6,689 bases of DNA from an uncultured Prevotella sp. (GCA_938018155.1 CALIIG010000016.1:1-6689), one strand, 5' to 3'; shown: positions 1 through 6,475, numbered from the stretch's first letter. Program-made: numbers and translations. The notes: a model not told the origin generated them from the sequence alone.

Positions 1-67
1 GCGCGTACGACGACCGTCGAACGATGGGTGTGACGGCCGTCGTACGCGCTGCTGACGACCGTCGAAC
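1..67. repeat. GC-rich inverted and direct repeat cluster at left edge
   Basis: Positions 1-18 pair with 32-49 over 17 of 18 bases (one A-C mismatch at 13/37) around a 13-base loop. The segment GACGACCGTCGAAC occurs at 9-22 and again, identically, at 54-67. Positions 32-41 (GACGGCCGTC) are also a perfect 10-bp palindrome that could pair with 54-63 instead. The arms therefore run forward, reverse, forward. The stretch is much richer in G and C than the AT-rich DNA after it. It could be a REP-like palindromic element or the end of an array continuing beyond the window. No coding frame is evident. Confidence 0.6.
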
Positions 68-154
68 AGTGACCAATACCAAGTAATATTAGTAGCATAC
101 CGTTGAAACGGCATACACAAACAAGGCAACCCCCATCAGTAATACGATACAAAC

Positions 155-184
155 AAGCGTAGGAACGGTTCTGTTCCTACGCTT
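155..184 (-). terminator. Hairpin terminator downstream of cydB
   Basis: A perfect 12-bp stem (155-166 with 173-184) closes a 6-base loop, about 75 bases past the cydB stop codon. Read on the minus strand, the stem is followed by a short, imperfect T-rich tract (GTTTGTATC). On the plus strand it is followed by TATCTT. It is probably the terminator of the cyd operon and may work in both directions. The weak T-tract keeps confidence moderate. Confidence 0.6.
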
Positions 185-257
185 TATCTTATAACCTGTA
201 TGAAATTATTAATAACTAACCCATATATAAAACACGAATTATGACATATTGGCAGAG

Positions 258-1400
258 TTAATAGGCCTCACCTTCCTGCAGCTCTTTCCTGTCTATTTTT
301 TTCTTATCTATCGAATACCATGCGTATGCTCCGTAACAAATAATTACCGGAATAAGCAACGATACATAAGCCATTACGCGCAATGTGGTTTCGCTGCTGC
401 ATGCATTACTGATGGTAAGCGAGCTTTGAATATCGACATTTGACGGATAAAACGCTGTATTGTTCCAGCCTGCAATGAGGAAAAGCACCAGCACTACCAT
501 CATTTCGCCAATGGCTGCCGGCCAAATACCCTTAATATAATTATGGTCGAAGAAGGTGCGCGCGATGCCGTAGAGCAGCAACAGCACGCCGGTGAGCAAC
601 ACAATAGCCAAAGGCCACATGGTGAGCAGGTTGTTGAGATATTTCATGGGCTCCGTAAAGATAACGCCTGTATCGGGGTTGCTGGCGAAGCCGTCCTTGA
701 GAAGGGTGTGGATGAAGAATGTAAGGAAGCACACCAGAAAGGCCACTGTGAAGATGCCCAGCAGCTTGCGTATGCGCGAACGTATCACGGTGTCGTTGAT
801 ATTATTGTTCATATACAGCATGCCCATGATGGCAGCCAGCAGATAAACGGCAATGCCGAAGAGCACGTTCCAGCCGTCGAGCAGGGCGTCGAGGCCGGCA
901 CTGGCATTGGCCCAGTGGCTGATGACGGGCTGTGTACCCGCCAGCATGTTGCCCTTTTCGATGAAGAAGTTGCTGCCATCAAAGAAAGTGGCCACGGCAC
1001 CACCCAGCAACAGCGGGCCGACGATACCGTTAAAGATAAGGCACAACTGAAAAACCCGTGCACCAAACAGGTTGCCTGTCTTGTTCTGAAACTCGTAACT
1101 GACGGCCTGTACCACAAAACTAAAGAGTATAAGCATCCATATCCAGTAGGCCCCGCCGAAGCTGGTGCTATAGAATAACGGGAAGGAAGCGAAGAAAGAA
1201 GCACCGAACGTAGCCAGCGTGGTAAAGGTAAACTCCCACTTGCGGCCCGTTGAATTGACAACCAGACGACGTTCTTCGGGCGTTTTGCCTAAAGTAAAAA
1301 TCAGGCTGTTTGCCCCCTGAACGAAGAGAAAAAAGACGAGGAACGCGGCCATCAGCGAGACAACGAACCACCAGTATGATTGGAAAAATGTGTAATCCAT
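258..1400 (-). CDS. cydB: Cytochrome bd quinol oxidase subunit II
   Basis: This 380-residue polytopic inner-membrane protein is the CydB subunit, which pairs with CydA and helps build the proton path to the oxygen-reducing haems. About nine hydrophobic spans are visible, at roughly 8-30, 58-80, 83-101, 117-140, 178-197, 212-233, 259-281, 293-312 and 341-362. The C-terminal part matches CydB well: the ASNP segment (239-242), FYPS (317-320) and the S-L-T...S-S-x-x-T-L-x-V-M pattern (327-343). The N-terminal half is divergent. The enterobacterial WDGNQ segment is W55-E56-F-T-F here, so Glu replaces the Asp equivalent to E. coli Asp58, and the early TDGFDMG motif is absent. The gene is the last of the operon, 58 bases after cydA. 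ATG at 1400 gives the expected CydB N-terminus; no Shine-Dalgarno sequence is seen, as is common in Bacteroidetes. Confidence 0.95.
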   Translation of the reverse strand: MDYTFFQSYWWFVVSLMAAFLVFFLFVQGANSLIFTLGKTPEERRLVVNSTGRKWEFTFTTLATFGASFFASFPLFYSTSFGGAYWIWMLILFSFVVQAVSYEFQNKTGNLFGARVFQLCLIFNGIVGPLLLGGAVATFFDGSNFFIEKGNMLAGTQPVISHWANASAGLDALLDGWNVLFGIAVYLLAAIMGMLYMNNNINDTVIRSRIRKLLGIFTVAFLVCFLTFFIHTLLKDGFASNPDTGVIFTEPMKYLNNLLTMWPLAIVLLTGVLLLLYGIARTFFDHNYIKGIWPAAIGEMMVVLVLFLIAGWNNTAFYPSNVDIQSSLTISNACSSETTLRVMAYVSLLIPVIICYGAYAWYSIDKKKIDRKELQEGEAY

Positions 1401-1458
1401 ATTTTTTGTTGTTCTGAATGAATAATTAAGTCATAACAATAAAATTGTTCATGGAACG

Positions 1459-3072
1459 TTATTCGGTTATTTTTGCTGTTTCAACCTGCGCTTCGCTATA
1501 CTCGGGACCGTGCTTAATCTGCTTAGTCAATATGCTAATTTCAACAAGAAGCATGGTTGTAAACAGAAAGAGGAAGATGAAAAAGGTTAATGCTATGCTG
1601 CCTGAAGAAATGTCACTCACGGCTACATTCACGGGCAGCATATCCTGTATGGTCCACGGCTGGCGGCCAAGTTCGGCAACAATCCATCCGCTTTCGCTGG
1701 CCAGATAAGCCATAGGCAGCATACAGATGGCCGCAATGTGGAGCCAACGGAATCGGCGTTCGGCCACGTCGTAATGGTACATTACGTGCAACAACACCAG
1801 ATAGAAAAGCACAAACAGGCAGCCTACGCCCACCATCAGGCGGAAGCTGTAATAGTTAATAGGAATATTGGGAACCAAATCGTGCACATCTTTAATATAC
1901 CCGTAACCGAAATAAGGCAGGTTTTGCTGCAGTGTAGCCAGACGTTCGCGGGCCTTTGCGGGCAGCGTGGCAGGCGTAAACTTGTGTCCGGCCGTCATTT
2001 TTCGGTATTCAGACAGTGCTACAATGGCCTTCTTGCCACGCGCAATCTTTTCTTTTAATGGCAGTTCCACCTTGCCATCGTGCGAGGTATATCCCTTGAT
2101 AATATCGTTTATGCCCGGCACATAACCGTCAAAAGAGTGAGTGGCAAGGAAAGAAAGGGCACCAGGAACAGCCACACGCATGGGAGGTTCATGCTGGTTT
2201 TGATAGTTGGGCTGACCAAAAGGACTTACCCCCGACACCAATGTAAGGCCTTGTTTATGGCCTCCATTGTAGAGTGCTTCCATGGCAGCGAGCTTCATGG
2301 GCTGCACTTTACTTACCATATAAGCCGAGTTATCGCCCGTGAAAGCGGCCAGCAGTGTGGCACACAGGCCCGTAATGGCAGCAATTTTCATGCTTTCCTT
2401 AGCCAGCTTTACCTCGCGTTGCTTCAACAGATACCAGCTGCTGACGGCCACAACAAATATGGCACCTATCATCCACGACGATGTAACGGTGTGGAAAAAC
2501 TTGTCAATGGCAAAGGGCGAAAAGGCAACATCGGTGAACGATGTCATTTCAAAGCGCATGGTATCAGGGTTAAACTGCTGACCGATGGGGTACTGCATCC
2601 AGCTGTTTGCCACCAGAATCCACCAGGCTGAAAGGGTCGCACCCAGACCCGTCAGCCAGGTAGAGGTTAAGTGGAAGCCACGCGACACCTTGTCCCAACC
2701 AAAGAACATCACGGCGACAAAGGTGCTTTCCATGAAGAAAGCCAGCACACCTTCAATGGCTAAAGGCGCACCGAAGACGTCGCCTACCATCCACGAATAG
2801 TTGCTCCAGTTCGTACCGAACTCGAATTCCAGTATAATTCCCGTTGCCACACCCATGGCAAAGTTGATACCAAAGAGGCGTTGCCAAAAGCGCGCAGCAT
2901 CTTTCCAGAAAGCCTTGCCGGTGCGATAATAGCAGGTTTCAACAATGCCCATGACGACTGCCAGACCTAATGTGAGCGGCACAAAGAGCCAATGATAAAT
3001 AGCTGTCAGGGCAAATTGCGCCCGTGACCAGTCAACCGTGGACGCCATAGCGTCCATAAGAAGGTTATACAT
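1459..3072 (-). CDS. cydA: Cytochrome bd quinol oxidase subunit I
   Basis: CydA is the catalytic, haem-carrying subunit of the bd oxidase; it oxidises quinol and passes electrons through haems b558, b595 and d to O2. At 537 residues it is slightly longer than E. coli CydA. Key residues are in place: His27 (E. coli His19), Glu107 and Glu115 (Glu99 and Glu107), His194 in FFHTV (haem b558 ligand, His186), Lys260 and Glu265 in the quinol loop (Lys252, Glu257), Arg411 and Met413 in SFRLMVG (Met393, the second b558 ligand), Trp463 and Glu467 (Trp441, Glu445), and GRQPW at 469-473. The long segment from 260 to 405 indicates a long Q-loop form. The ATG at 3072 is preferred because AAAGGA lies just upstream; the Met at residue 6 has no such site. 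The stop is followed by cydB after 58 bases, and the DUF4492-type gene ends 44 bases upstream. Nothing suggests loss of function. Confidence 0.97.
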   Translation of the reverse strand: MYNLLMDAMASTVDWSRAQFALTAIYHWLFVPLTLGLAVVMGIVETCYYRTGKAFWKDAARFWQRLFGINFAMGVATGIILEFEFGTNWSNYSWMVGDVFGAPLAIEGVLAFFMESTFVAVMFFGWDKVSRGFHLTSTWLTGLGATLSAWWILVANSWMQYPIGQQFNPDTMRFEMTSFTDVAFSPFAIDKFFHTVTSSWMIGAIFVVAVSSWYLLKQREVKLAKESMKIAAITGLCATLLAAFTGDNSAYMVSKVQPMKLAAMEALYNGGHKQGLTLVSGVSPFGQPNYQNQHEPPMRVAVPGALSFLATHSFDGYVPGINDIIKGYTSHDGKVELPLKEKIARGKKAIVALSEYRKMTAGHKFTPATLPAKARERLATLQQNLPYFGYGYIKDVHDLVPNIPINYYSFRLMVGVGCLFVLFYLVLLHVMYHYDVAERRFRWLHIAAICMLPMAYLASESGWIVAELGRQPWTIQDMLPVNVAVSDISSGSIALTFFIFLFLFTTMLLVEISILTKQIKHGPEYSEAQVETAKITE

Positions 3073-3116
3073 AATCCTTTTAAGAGTTTAATAAATTAGT
3101 TTATTGTTAGTTTTAA

Positions 3117-3350
3117 TTATCTATTCGGAAGAATTTTAGACGATACATAATCAGCCTCATGCCCTTTACGAGCCTTCTCGTGCAGAATATTGGGGAAGAA
3201 AAACAGCTTAAGAACAAAAAAGATGATGAAGAGTTTGATAATAATTACCATCCATAGGGTTTTGCCTACCGACATGTTTCTGAAACCATCATAATAAAGA
3301 TGGAAAACCGATGACATCATGTGCCTGATATGATTATGCTTATTTTTCAT
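3117..3350 (-). CDS. DUF4492-type small membrane protein of the cyd operon
   Basis: This 77-residue protein has a basic, His-rich N-terminus (about 1-14), a conserved-looking amphipathic part with YYDGFRNMSVGKTLW (19-33), one strongly hydrophobic span (about 34-54) and a charged C-terminal tail. I recognise it as the DUF4492 family, which in Bacteroidetes sits directly before cydA. Its molecular function is not established. Its size, single span and position suggest a role like the small bd-oxidase subunits CydX or CydS, but this is inference. An in-frame GTG at 3368 could lengthen it by six residues. That codon overlaps the -7 promoter element, so a transcript starting near 3362 would not contain it, and ATG at 3350 is the better start. 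The gene is first in the operon, 44 bases before cydA. Confidence 0.85.
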   Translation of the reverse strand: MKNKHNHIRHMMSSVFHLYYDGFRNMSVGKTLWMVIIIKLFIIFFVLKLFFFPNILHEKARKGHEADYVSSKILPNR

Positions 3351-3367
3351 ATTCGCTCTTTCGGGCA

Positions 3368-3399
3368 CAAATATACTTTATTTCTATATACAAAACAAA
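3368..3399 (-). promoter_or_regulatory. Bacteroidetes-type promoter of the cyd operon
   Basis: On the minus strand, TTTG (3399-3396) is separated by exactly 20 bases from TATATTTG (3375-3368). This matches the Bacteroidetes primary-sigma consensus of TTTG, a spacer of about 19-21, then TAnnTTTG. The predicted transcript start is near 3362, leaving a leader of about 12 bases before the ATG at 3350. No operator for an oxygen-responsive regulator could be identified. Confidence 0.75.
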
Positions 3400-3515
3400 C
3401 AAAAATGAAAAAATTACGAATTTACATCTTGTTTTATTCCACATGCTGAAACATTGACATTGTAATACATTTGATGTAAAATGATGATTACGAAAAGTAT
3501 GGGTATCAAACAGAT

Positions 3516-3556
3516 AAAAAAACTACTGCAACAAGATTTGTTTTCTTGTTGCAGTA
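3516..3556 (-). terminator. Rho-independent terminator after the GH9 gene
   Basis: A perfect 13-bp stem (3524-3536 with 3544-3556) encloses a 7-base loop. Read on the minus strand it is followed by G and then seven T residues (3522-3516), a classic intrinsic terminator. It lies about 80 bases beyond the GH9 stop codon and about 115 bases before the cyd promoter, so it separates the two transcription units. The rest of the intergenic stretch 3400-3637 is AT-rich with no convincing gene. Confidence 0.88.
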
Positions 3557-3637
3557 TGTAGTGACTATACGCTATTACCGTTTTTATAATAATACCGTAA
3601 AGCTACGAAAGTAAATACCTTATATCTTTATGTACAC

Positions 3638-6142
3638 TTAATTCATCATTTCAGGTACTGAAACAAAGCGGTAACCACGATGCCGTAACGTTCGGATAAT
3701 TTGAGGTAAAAGCTTGTAGAACTTGTCGGTACGTTCAGGATGGGTTCCGAAATGTATCATCAGGAAGTGACCGTTCAGTCCGTTTTTCTTCTCAAAATTC
3801 ATGAGACGGTTATAAAGTTCTTTGCTTGTGCGGTAGCTTTTACCCATTGAAGGAATGGTATAATCGGCGTTAGTGCCCGGGCCTGGCGTAAAATTGATGA
3901 TGCTTAAACCCAATTGACGCGCCCACGAACTTACGCGCTCATTATAATATTCATAAGGAGGAATGAAGTAAGGAGCCTTGTTTTGTTCAATCCCAAAGTC
4001 GGCCATCAAACGGTAACTCTTCTGCATGTCTGCATCAAAATCGGCTTGTGACACGAGCATTGAATCGGGATTCTCCCACGATGCGTAAAGCAAGTGGCCG
4101 TAACTATGACTGCCTACGTAATGCCCTTCCTCCAGCAATCGCTTCACAATATCGGCATGTTTCTCATAAAATTCGCCGGTAAGGAAGAATCCTCCTTTCA
4201 CATGGTTTTCCTTTAAAGCCTTAATAATGGTCTCCGCTCCGTCAGCCCACTCGGCCGCTGTAAACACAAGGGCTATTTGTTTCTGTGTGCTGTCGCCACG
4301 CACTACGCCGCCATTGGCGACGGTTTTATGGCGTGTTTGCCGGCTCTCATAATAACTAAGGGGAAATGTTAACGATGCAGTTCCGTCCATTGTAGGCTCA
4401 TTGGTAGAATAATCGTTCATGTTATCGTGGAACACAATGTGCGAAGGCTGCAGGTCAAGATAGTTGTTTGACGCATGCGTCCCGTTGATGTTCACGCCTC
4501 TTAAACCTTTAAATATAGTACTATACACAGGTCCGTCCACAAGTCCGCCGGTGGTAGTGCCGTGGCCTTCGTACGTAAGGCACGAATGAGGATATTGTGG
4601 ATAGCGGCCGTTCTGGGGCAACTGGCATATCATACTCGACCCCCACGGATTGCAACCCAGCAGCCATCCCAGCAACGAACTTTCCATTTCTTCATACGAA
4701 TTGTCGCCTGAAAGCTCACGATAAAGAATACATTGTGTAAGCAAGGCTACGGTAAGATTGTTGGAACACCATATATTGGGCACGCCATAAAGAAAGGGGT
4801 CGCCTGCCGCACGCTCGCGAACGCGTTCAAGTCCTGCCCTTAGGTTACGCAGAAATTCCTTTCTAACAGCCGTGTTACCATCGTGAGCCAGTTGGTAATG
4901 CCCCATATTCATAAAAGGATACCACTGATAATGTCGCGCACTGTCGGCCCCCATCCACGGCGTTACCGGCTCACGACGTCCGTATTCAAGAGCTTCAGCC
5001 ATATACTTACTATCGCCAGTCTGATGGAAAAGTTCCATAGCACCAAGCTCCATATCGTCTGTCCAGTTGTCCTCTTCGTAGATATAGGGCGACACTACCG
5101 ACACGGTCTGGCAGGCTCCGGGCTTATCTACTCCTAACTGATAAGCGTCGGCAGCCTTCTTTCCAATCTTTTCGGCAAAGGCTGGATAAAATGGTTTGAG
5201 GATAATTGAGCCGAGAGCGAAGTCGGATGCAAACTTACCGGCTGTGCTTGCAGCACCCATTGTTGCATTCATAAACTTGCCACGCTGCTGCGGTTTGCCA
5301 TCAACGAAGTAAACCGGACGTCCATTATTCGGGCCCCAACCATAGTCAGCTCTATCCTCTGACGGTATACGCATACCGGCATGGTCGCGGTCATCGGCAA
5401 TCTGATTGTAGTATTCGCCCGGCCCCGGGTTCATTTTGTCGAGCCATTGCAAGCCCCAATATATCTCGTCGACAATGTCGGGAATGCCGTTTTTGCCTGC
5501 TGTGCCGTCAGCTTTATGACAGTCTTCAAAGGCTCCCGGGTTCTGCTGGTAGGCAAACATCATCTGATAGATGGCATTTGCAGAGGTTGTTGTATACTGC
5601 AAACAGTCGGCAGCATCGTGCCATCCTCCCCTGACGTCAATATGCTGACCGGCTTTTGTGGGATGGTTGACGATGTAACCGTCCTTCACATGGCAGCTAT
5701 CGCGGTAATAAGGATTCCATCCACATCGCTGCTGTCGCATGTAATTCAACACAAAATCGGCCGAACCGTCGTACACTCTGTTGCCTATGGGGAATACTTC
5801 AGAGTACGCATCGCCCGACTGTATGAAGTAACTGCCCGGACGCTTTAAGGTCGAAAAGTCAAGCCTATAAGTGGAAACCATCTGCCCGTAGCGACCATAG
5901 GACTTTACATGATTCAGGGTAAGCACCGGCTTGCCCGTGTAGTAATCAACAACACTAAACGTTTTGACGTCGCATTTCTCACGACTCATCAGCACGGCTA
6001 CCTTGCTCTGGTCGGGCAAATAGCCCATTTGGTTGACACGAATCCACTTTTCAGCACGCGCGATGCCTGCACATAATATAATAAGGTGTACCGGCATCAC
6101 CCACCTTTTACTACGAAATAGCGAACAAAATATTACTTTCAT
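3638..6142 (-). CDS. Exported GH9 glycoside hydrolase fused to a CE4-like domain
   Basis: This 834-residue protein has three parts. A signal peptide (basic residues at 2-13, hydrophobic core 15-28, likely cleavage after ARA at 30) sends it across the inner membrane; no lipobox is evident. Residues about 32-118 resemble the Ig-like CelD_N domain. Residues about 122-598 form a GH9 (alpha/alpha)6 catalytic domain: D176-A-A-D179 in GGWHDAAD carries the water-activating aspartates, E582 in YSTNEPTMDG is the expected acid catalyst, and GCNPWGSSM (496-504) is the usual late GH9 motif. After a short linker, residues about 620-834 form a NodB/CE4-like domain with HSYGH (679-683) intact but altered motifs 1 and 3. 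Substrate is unknown: the arrangement suggests removal of acetyl groups coupled to glycan cleavage, perhaps on an amino-sugar or acetylated polymer, but this is inference. A plain cellulase call would be unsafe. The gene has its own terminator and appears monocistronic. No SusC/SusD genes are adjacent. Confidence 0.9.
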   Translation of the reverse strand: MKVIFCSLFRSKRWVMPVHLIILCAGIARAEKWIRVNQMGYLPDQSKVAVLMSREKCDVKTFSVVDYYTGKPVLTLNHVKSYGRYGQMVSTYRLDFSTLKRPGSYFIQSGDAYSEVFPIGNRVYDGSADFVLNYMRQQRCGWNPYYRDSCHVKDGYIVNHPTKAGQHIDVRGGWHDAADCLQYTTTSANAIYQMMFAYQQNPGAFEDCHKADGTAGKNGIPDIVDEIYWGLQWLDKMNPGPGEYYNQIADDRDHAGMRIPSEDRADYGWGPNNGRPVYFVDGKPQQRGKFMNATMGAASTAGKFASDFALGSIILKPFYPAFAEKIGKKAADAYQLGVDKPGACQTVSVVSPYIYEEDNWTDDMELGAMELFHQTGDSKYMAEALEYGRREPVTPWMGADSARHYQWYPFMNMGHYQLAHDGNTAVRKEFLRNLRAGLERVRERAAGDPFLYGVPNIWCSNNLTVALLTQCILYRELSGDNSYEEMESSLLGWLLGCNPWGSSMICQLPQNGRYPQYPHSCLTYEGHGTTTGGLVDGPVYSTIFKGLRGVNINGTHASNNYLDLQPSHIVFHDNMNDYSTNEPTMDGTASLTFPLSYYESRQTRHKTVANGGVVRGDSTQKQIALVFTAAEWADGAETIIKALKENHVKGGFFLTGEFYEKHADIVKRLLEEGHYVGSHSYGHLLYASWENPDSMLVSQADFDADMQKSYRLMADFGIEQNKAPYFIPPYEYYNERVSSWARQLGLSIINFTPGPGTNADYTIPSMGKSYRTSKELYNRLMNFEKKNGLNGHFLMIHFGTHPERTDKFYKLLPQIIRTLRHRGYRFVSVPEMMN

Positions 6143-6163
6143 ATGTCTTTAGGTTTACGTCAA

Positions 6164-6171
6164 CAAATTTA
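6164..6171 (-). promoter_or_regulatory. Candidate -7 element for the GH9 gene
   Basis: The minus strand reads TAAATTTG here, an exact match to TAnnTTTG. It would start transcription near 6158, giving a leader of roughly 15 bases before the ATG at 6142. No TTTG occurs at the expected 19-21 base spacing upstream (that region reads ACAAAG), so the promoter may be weak or activator-dependent. AT-rich DNA makes chance matches possible. Confidence 0.45.
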
Positions 6172-6263
6172 CAAAAAATAAGAATAAACACTTTGTAACG
6201 ATTGGTGTTTTTTCTAATTTCGCTACATTGTTTGCTGTTTAATGCAATTAACAGCATACAAAC

Positions 6264-6338
6264 AGGGACATAGCCCAGTTGGTTTAGAGCACTGTAGTCA
6301 CATTGCAGAGGTCATGAGTTCGAGCCTCATGGTCCCTA
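6264..6338 (+). tRNA. tRNA-Val(CAC), atypical
   Basis: The sequence folds as a cloverleaf. The acceptor is AGGGACA with GGTCCCT (six pairs plus an A7-G66 mismatch). T8 and A9 follow, then a D arm GCCC/GAGC with a C-A mismatch at 12/23. The anticodon arm CTGTA/TGCAG has a 7-base loop with T33 and anticodon CAC at 6299-6301. The variable loop is 5 bases, and the T arm ATGAG/CTCAT carries the TTCGAGC loop. A73 follows, and CCA is not encoded. Anticodon A35-C36 and A73 fit valine identity. The two mismatches and G32 are unusual, so it may be a divergent or decaying copy. It is transcribed away from the GH9 gene. Confidence 0.75.
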
Positions 6339-6354
6339 CTTTTACACAAAATAA

Positions 6355-6416
6355 GATGCGGGGCTGAAGAATTATGCTGCGGTAACGGCTCCTGAGGAAC
6401 CCCCTTGCATCCTTTT
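6355..6416. other. Unassigned structured element with T-run
   Basis: GATGC at 6355-6359 pairs with GCATC at 6407-6411, and GGGG at 6360-6363 can pair with CCCC at 6401-6404, leaving a TT bulge. A smaller hairpin (around 6388-6400, loop TGA) sits inside. On the plus strand the stem is followed by CTTTTT (6412-6417), so the simplest reading is a terminator for the tRNA transcript. The enclosed loop of 37 bases is long for a terminator, so a small RNA or regulatory leader is also possible. I recognise no known riboswitch in it. Confidence 0.4.
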
Positions 6417-6432
6417 TCCCCTCTCAATTCCA

Positions 6433-6475
6433 CAAAATAAAACGTCCCGCGCAGCCGTATGGCTTGCGCGGGACG
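6433..6475 (-). terminator. Strong hairpin terminator for minus-strand transcription from the right
   Basis: Positions 6443-6456 pair with 6461-6475 in a 14-bp GC-rich stem with a single bulged T (6464) and a GTAT loop. On the minus strand the stem is followed by TTTTATTTTGTG, a good T-rich tract. On the plus strand the following bases (CGAATTAAAA) are not T-rich. It therefore probably ends a minus-strand gene lying mostly beyond the right edge. Confidence 0.78.

Noticed and set aside
1..67. CRISPR array
   Set aside because: Only two direct copies are seen, with an inverted copy between them and no regular spacers; the arrangement is palindromic.
543..1178. Plus-strand open frame of 211 codons within cydB
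   Set aside because: It lies wholly antisense to cydB, whose conserved residues and membrane spans explain the sequence; its translation is low in hydrophobic residues and resembles no family I know.
2080..2631. Plus-strand open frame of 183 codons within cydA
   Set aside because: It is antisense to well-conserved CydA sequence, including the Q-loop residues, and has no family resemblance.
3405..3449. Short plus-strand frame starting ATGAAAAAATTACG between the two transcription units
   Set aside because: It ends after 14 codons, has no promoter or ribosome site, and lies in AT-rich intergenic DNA where such frames arise by chance.
5381..5848. Plus-strand open frame of 155 codons within the GH9 gene
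   Set aside because: It is antisense to the GH9 catalytic region containing the DAAD motif and has no independent support.
6071..6079. Lipoprotein signal in the GH9 protein (Cys24 in IILCAG)
   Set aside because: The residue before the Cys is Leu, which does not fit a lipobox, and a good signal peptidase I site (ARA) follows at residue 30.
6355..6416. TPP, cobalamin, SAM or preQ1 riboswitch
   Set aside because: I looked for their core motifs on both strands and found none; there is also no suitably placed downstream gene.
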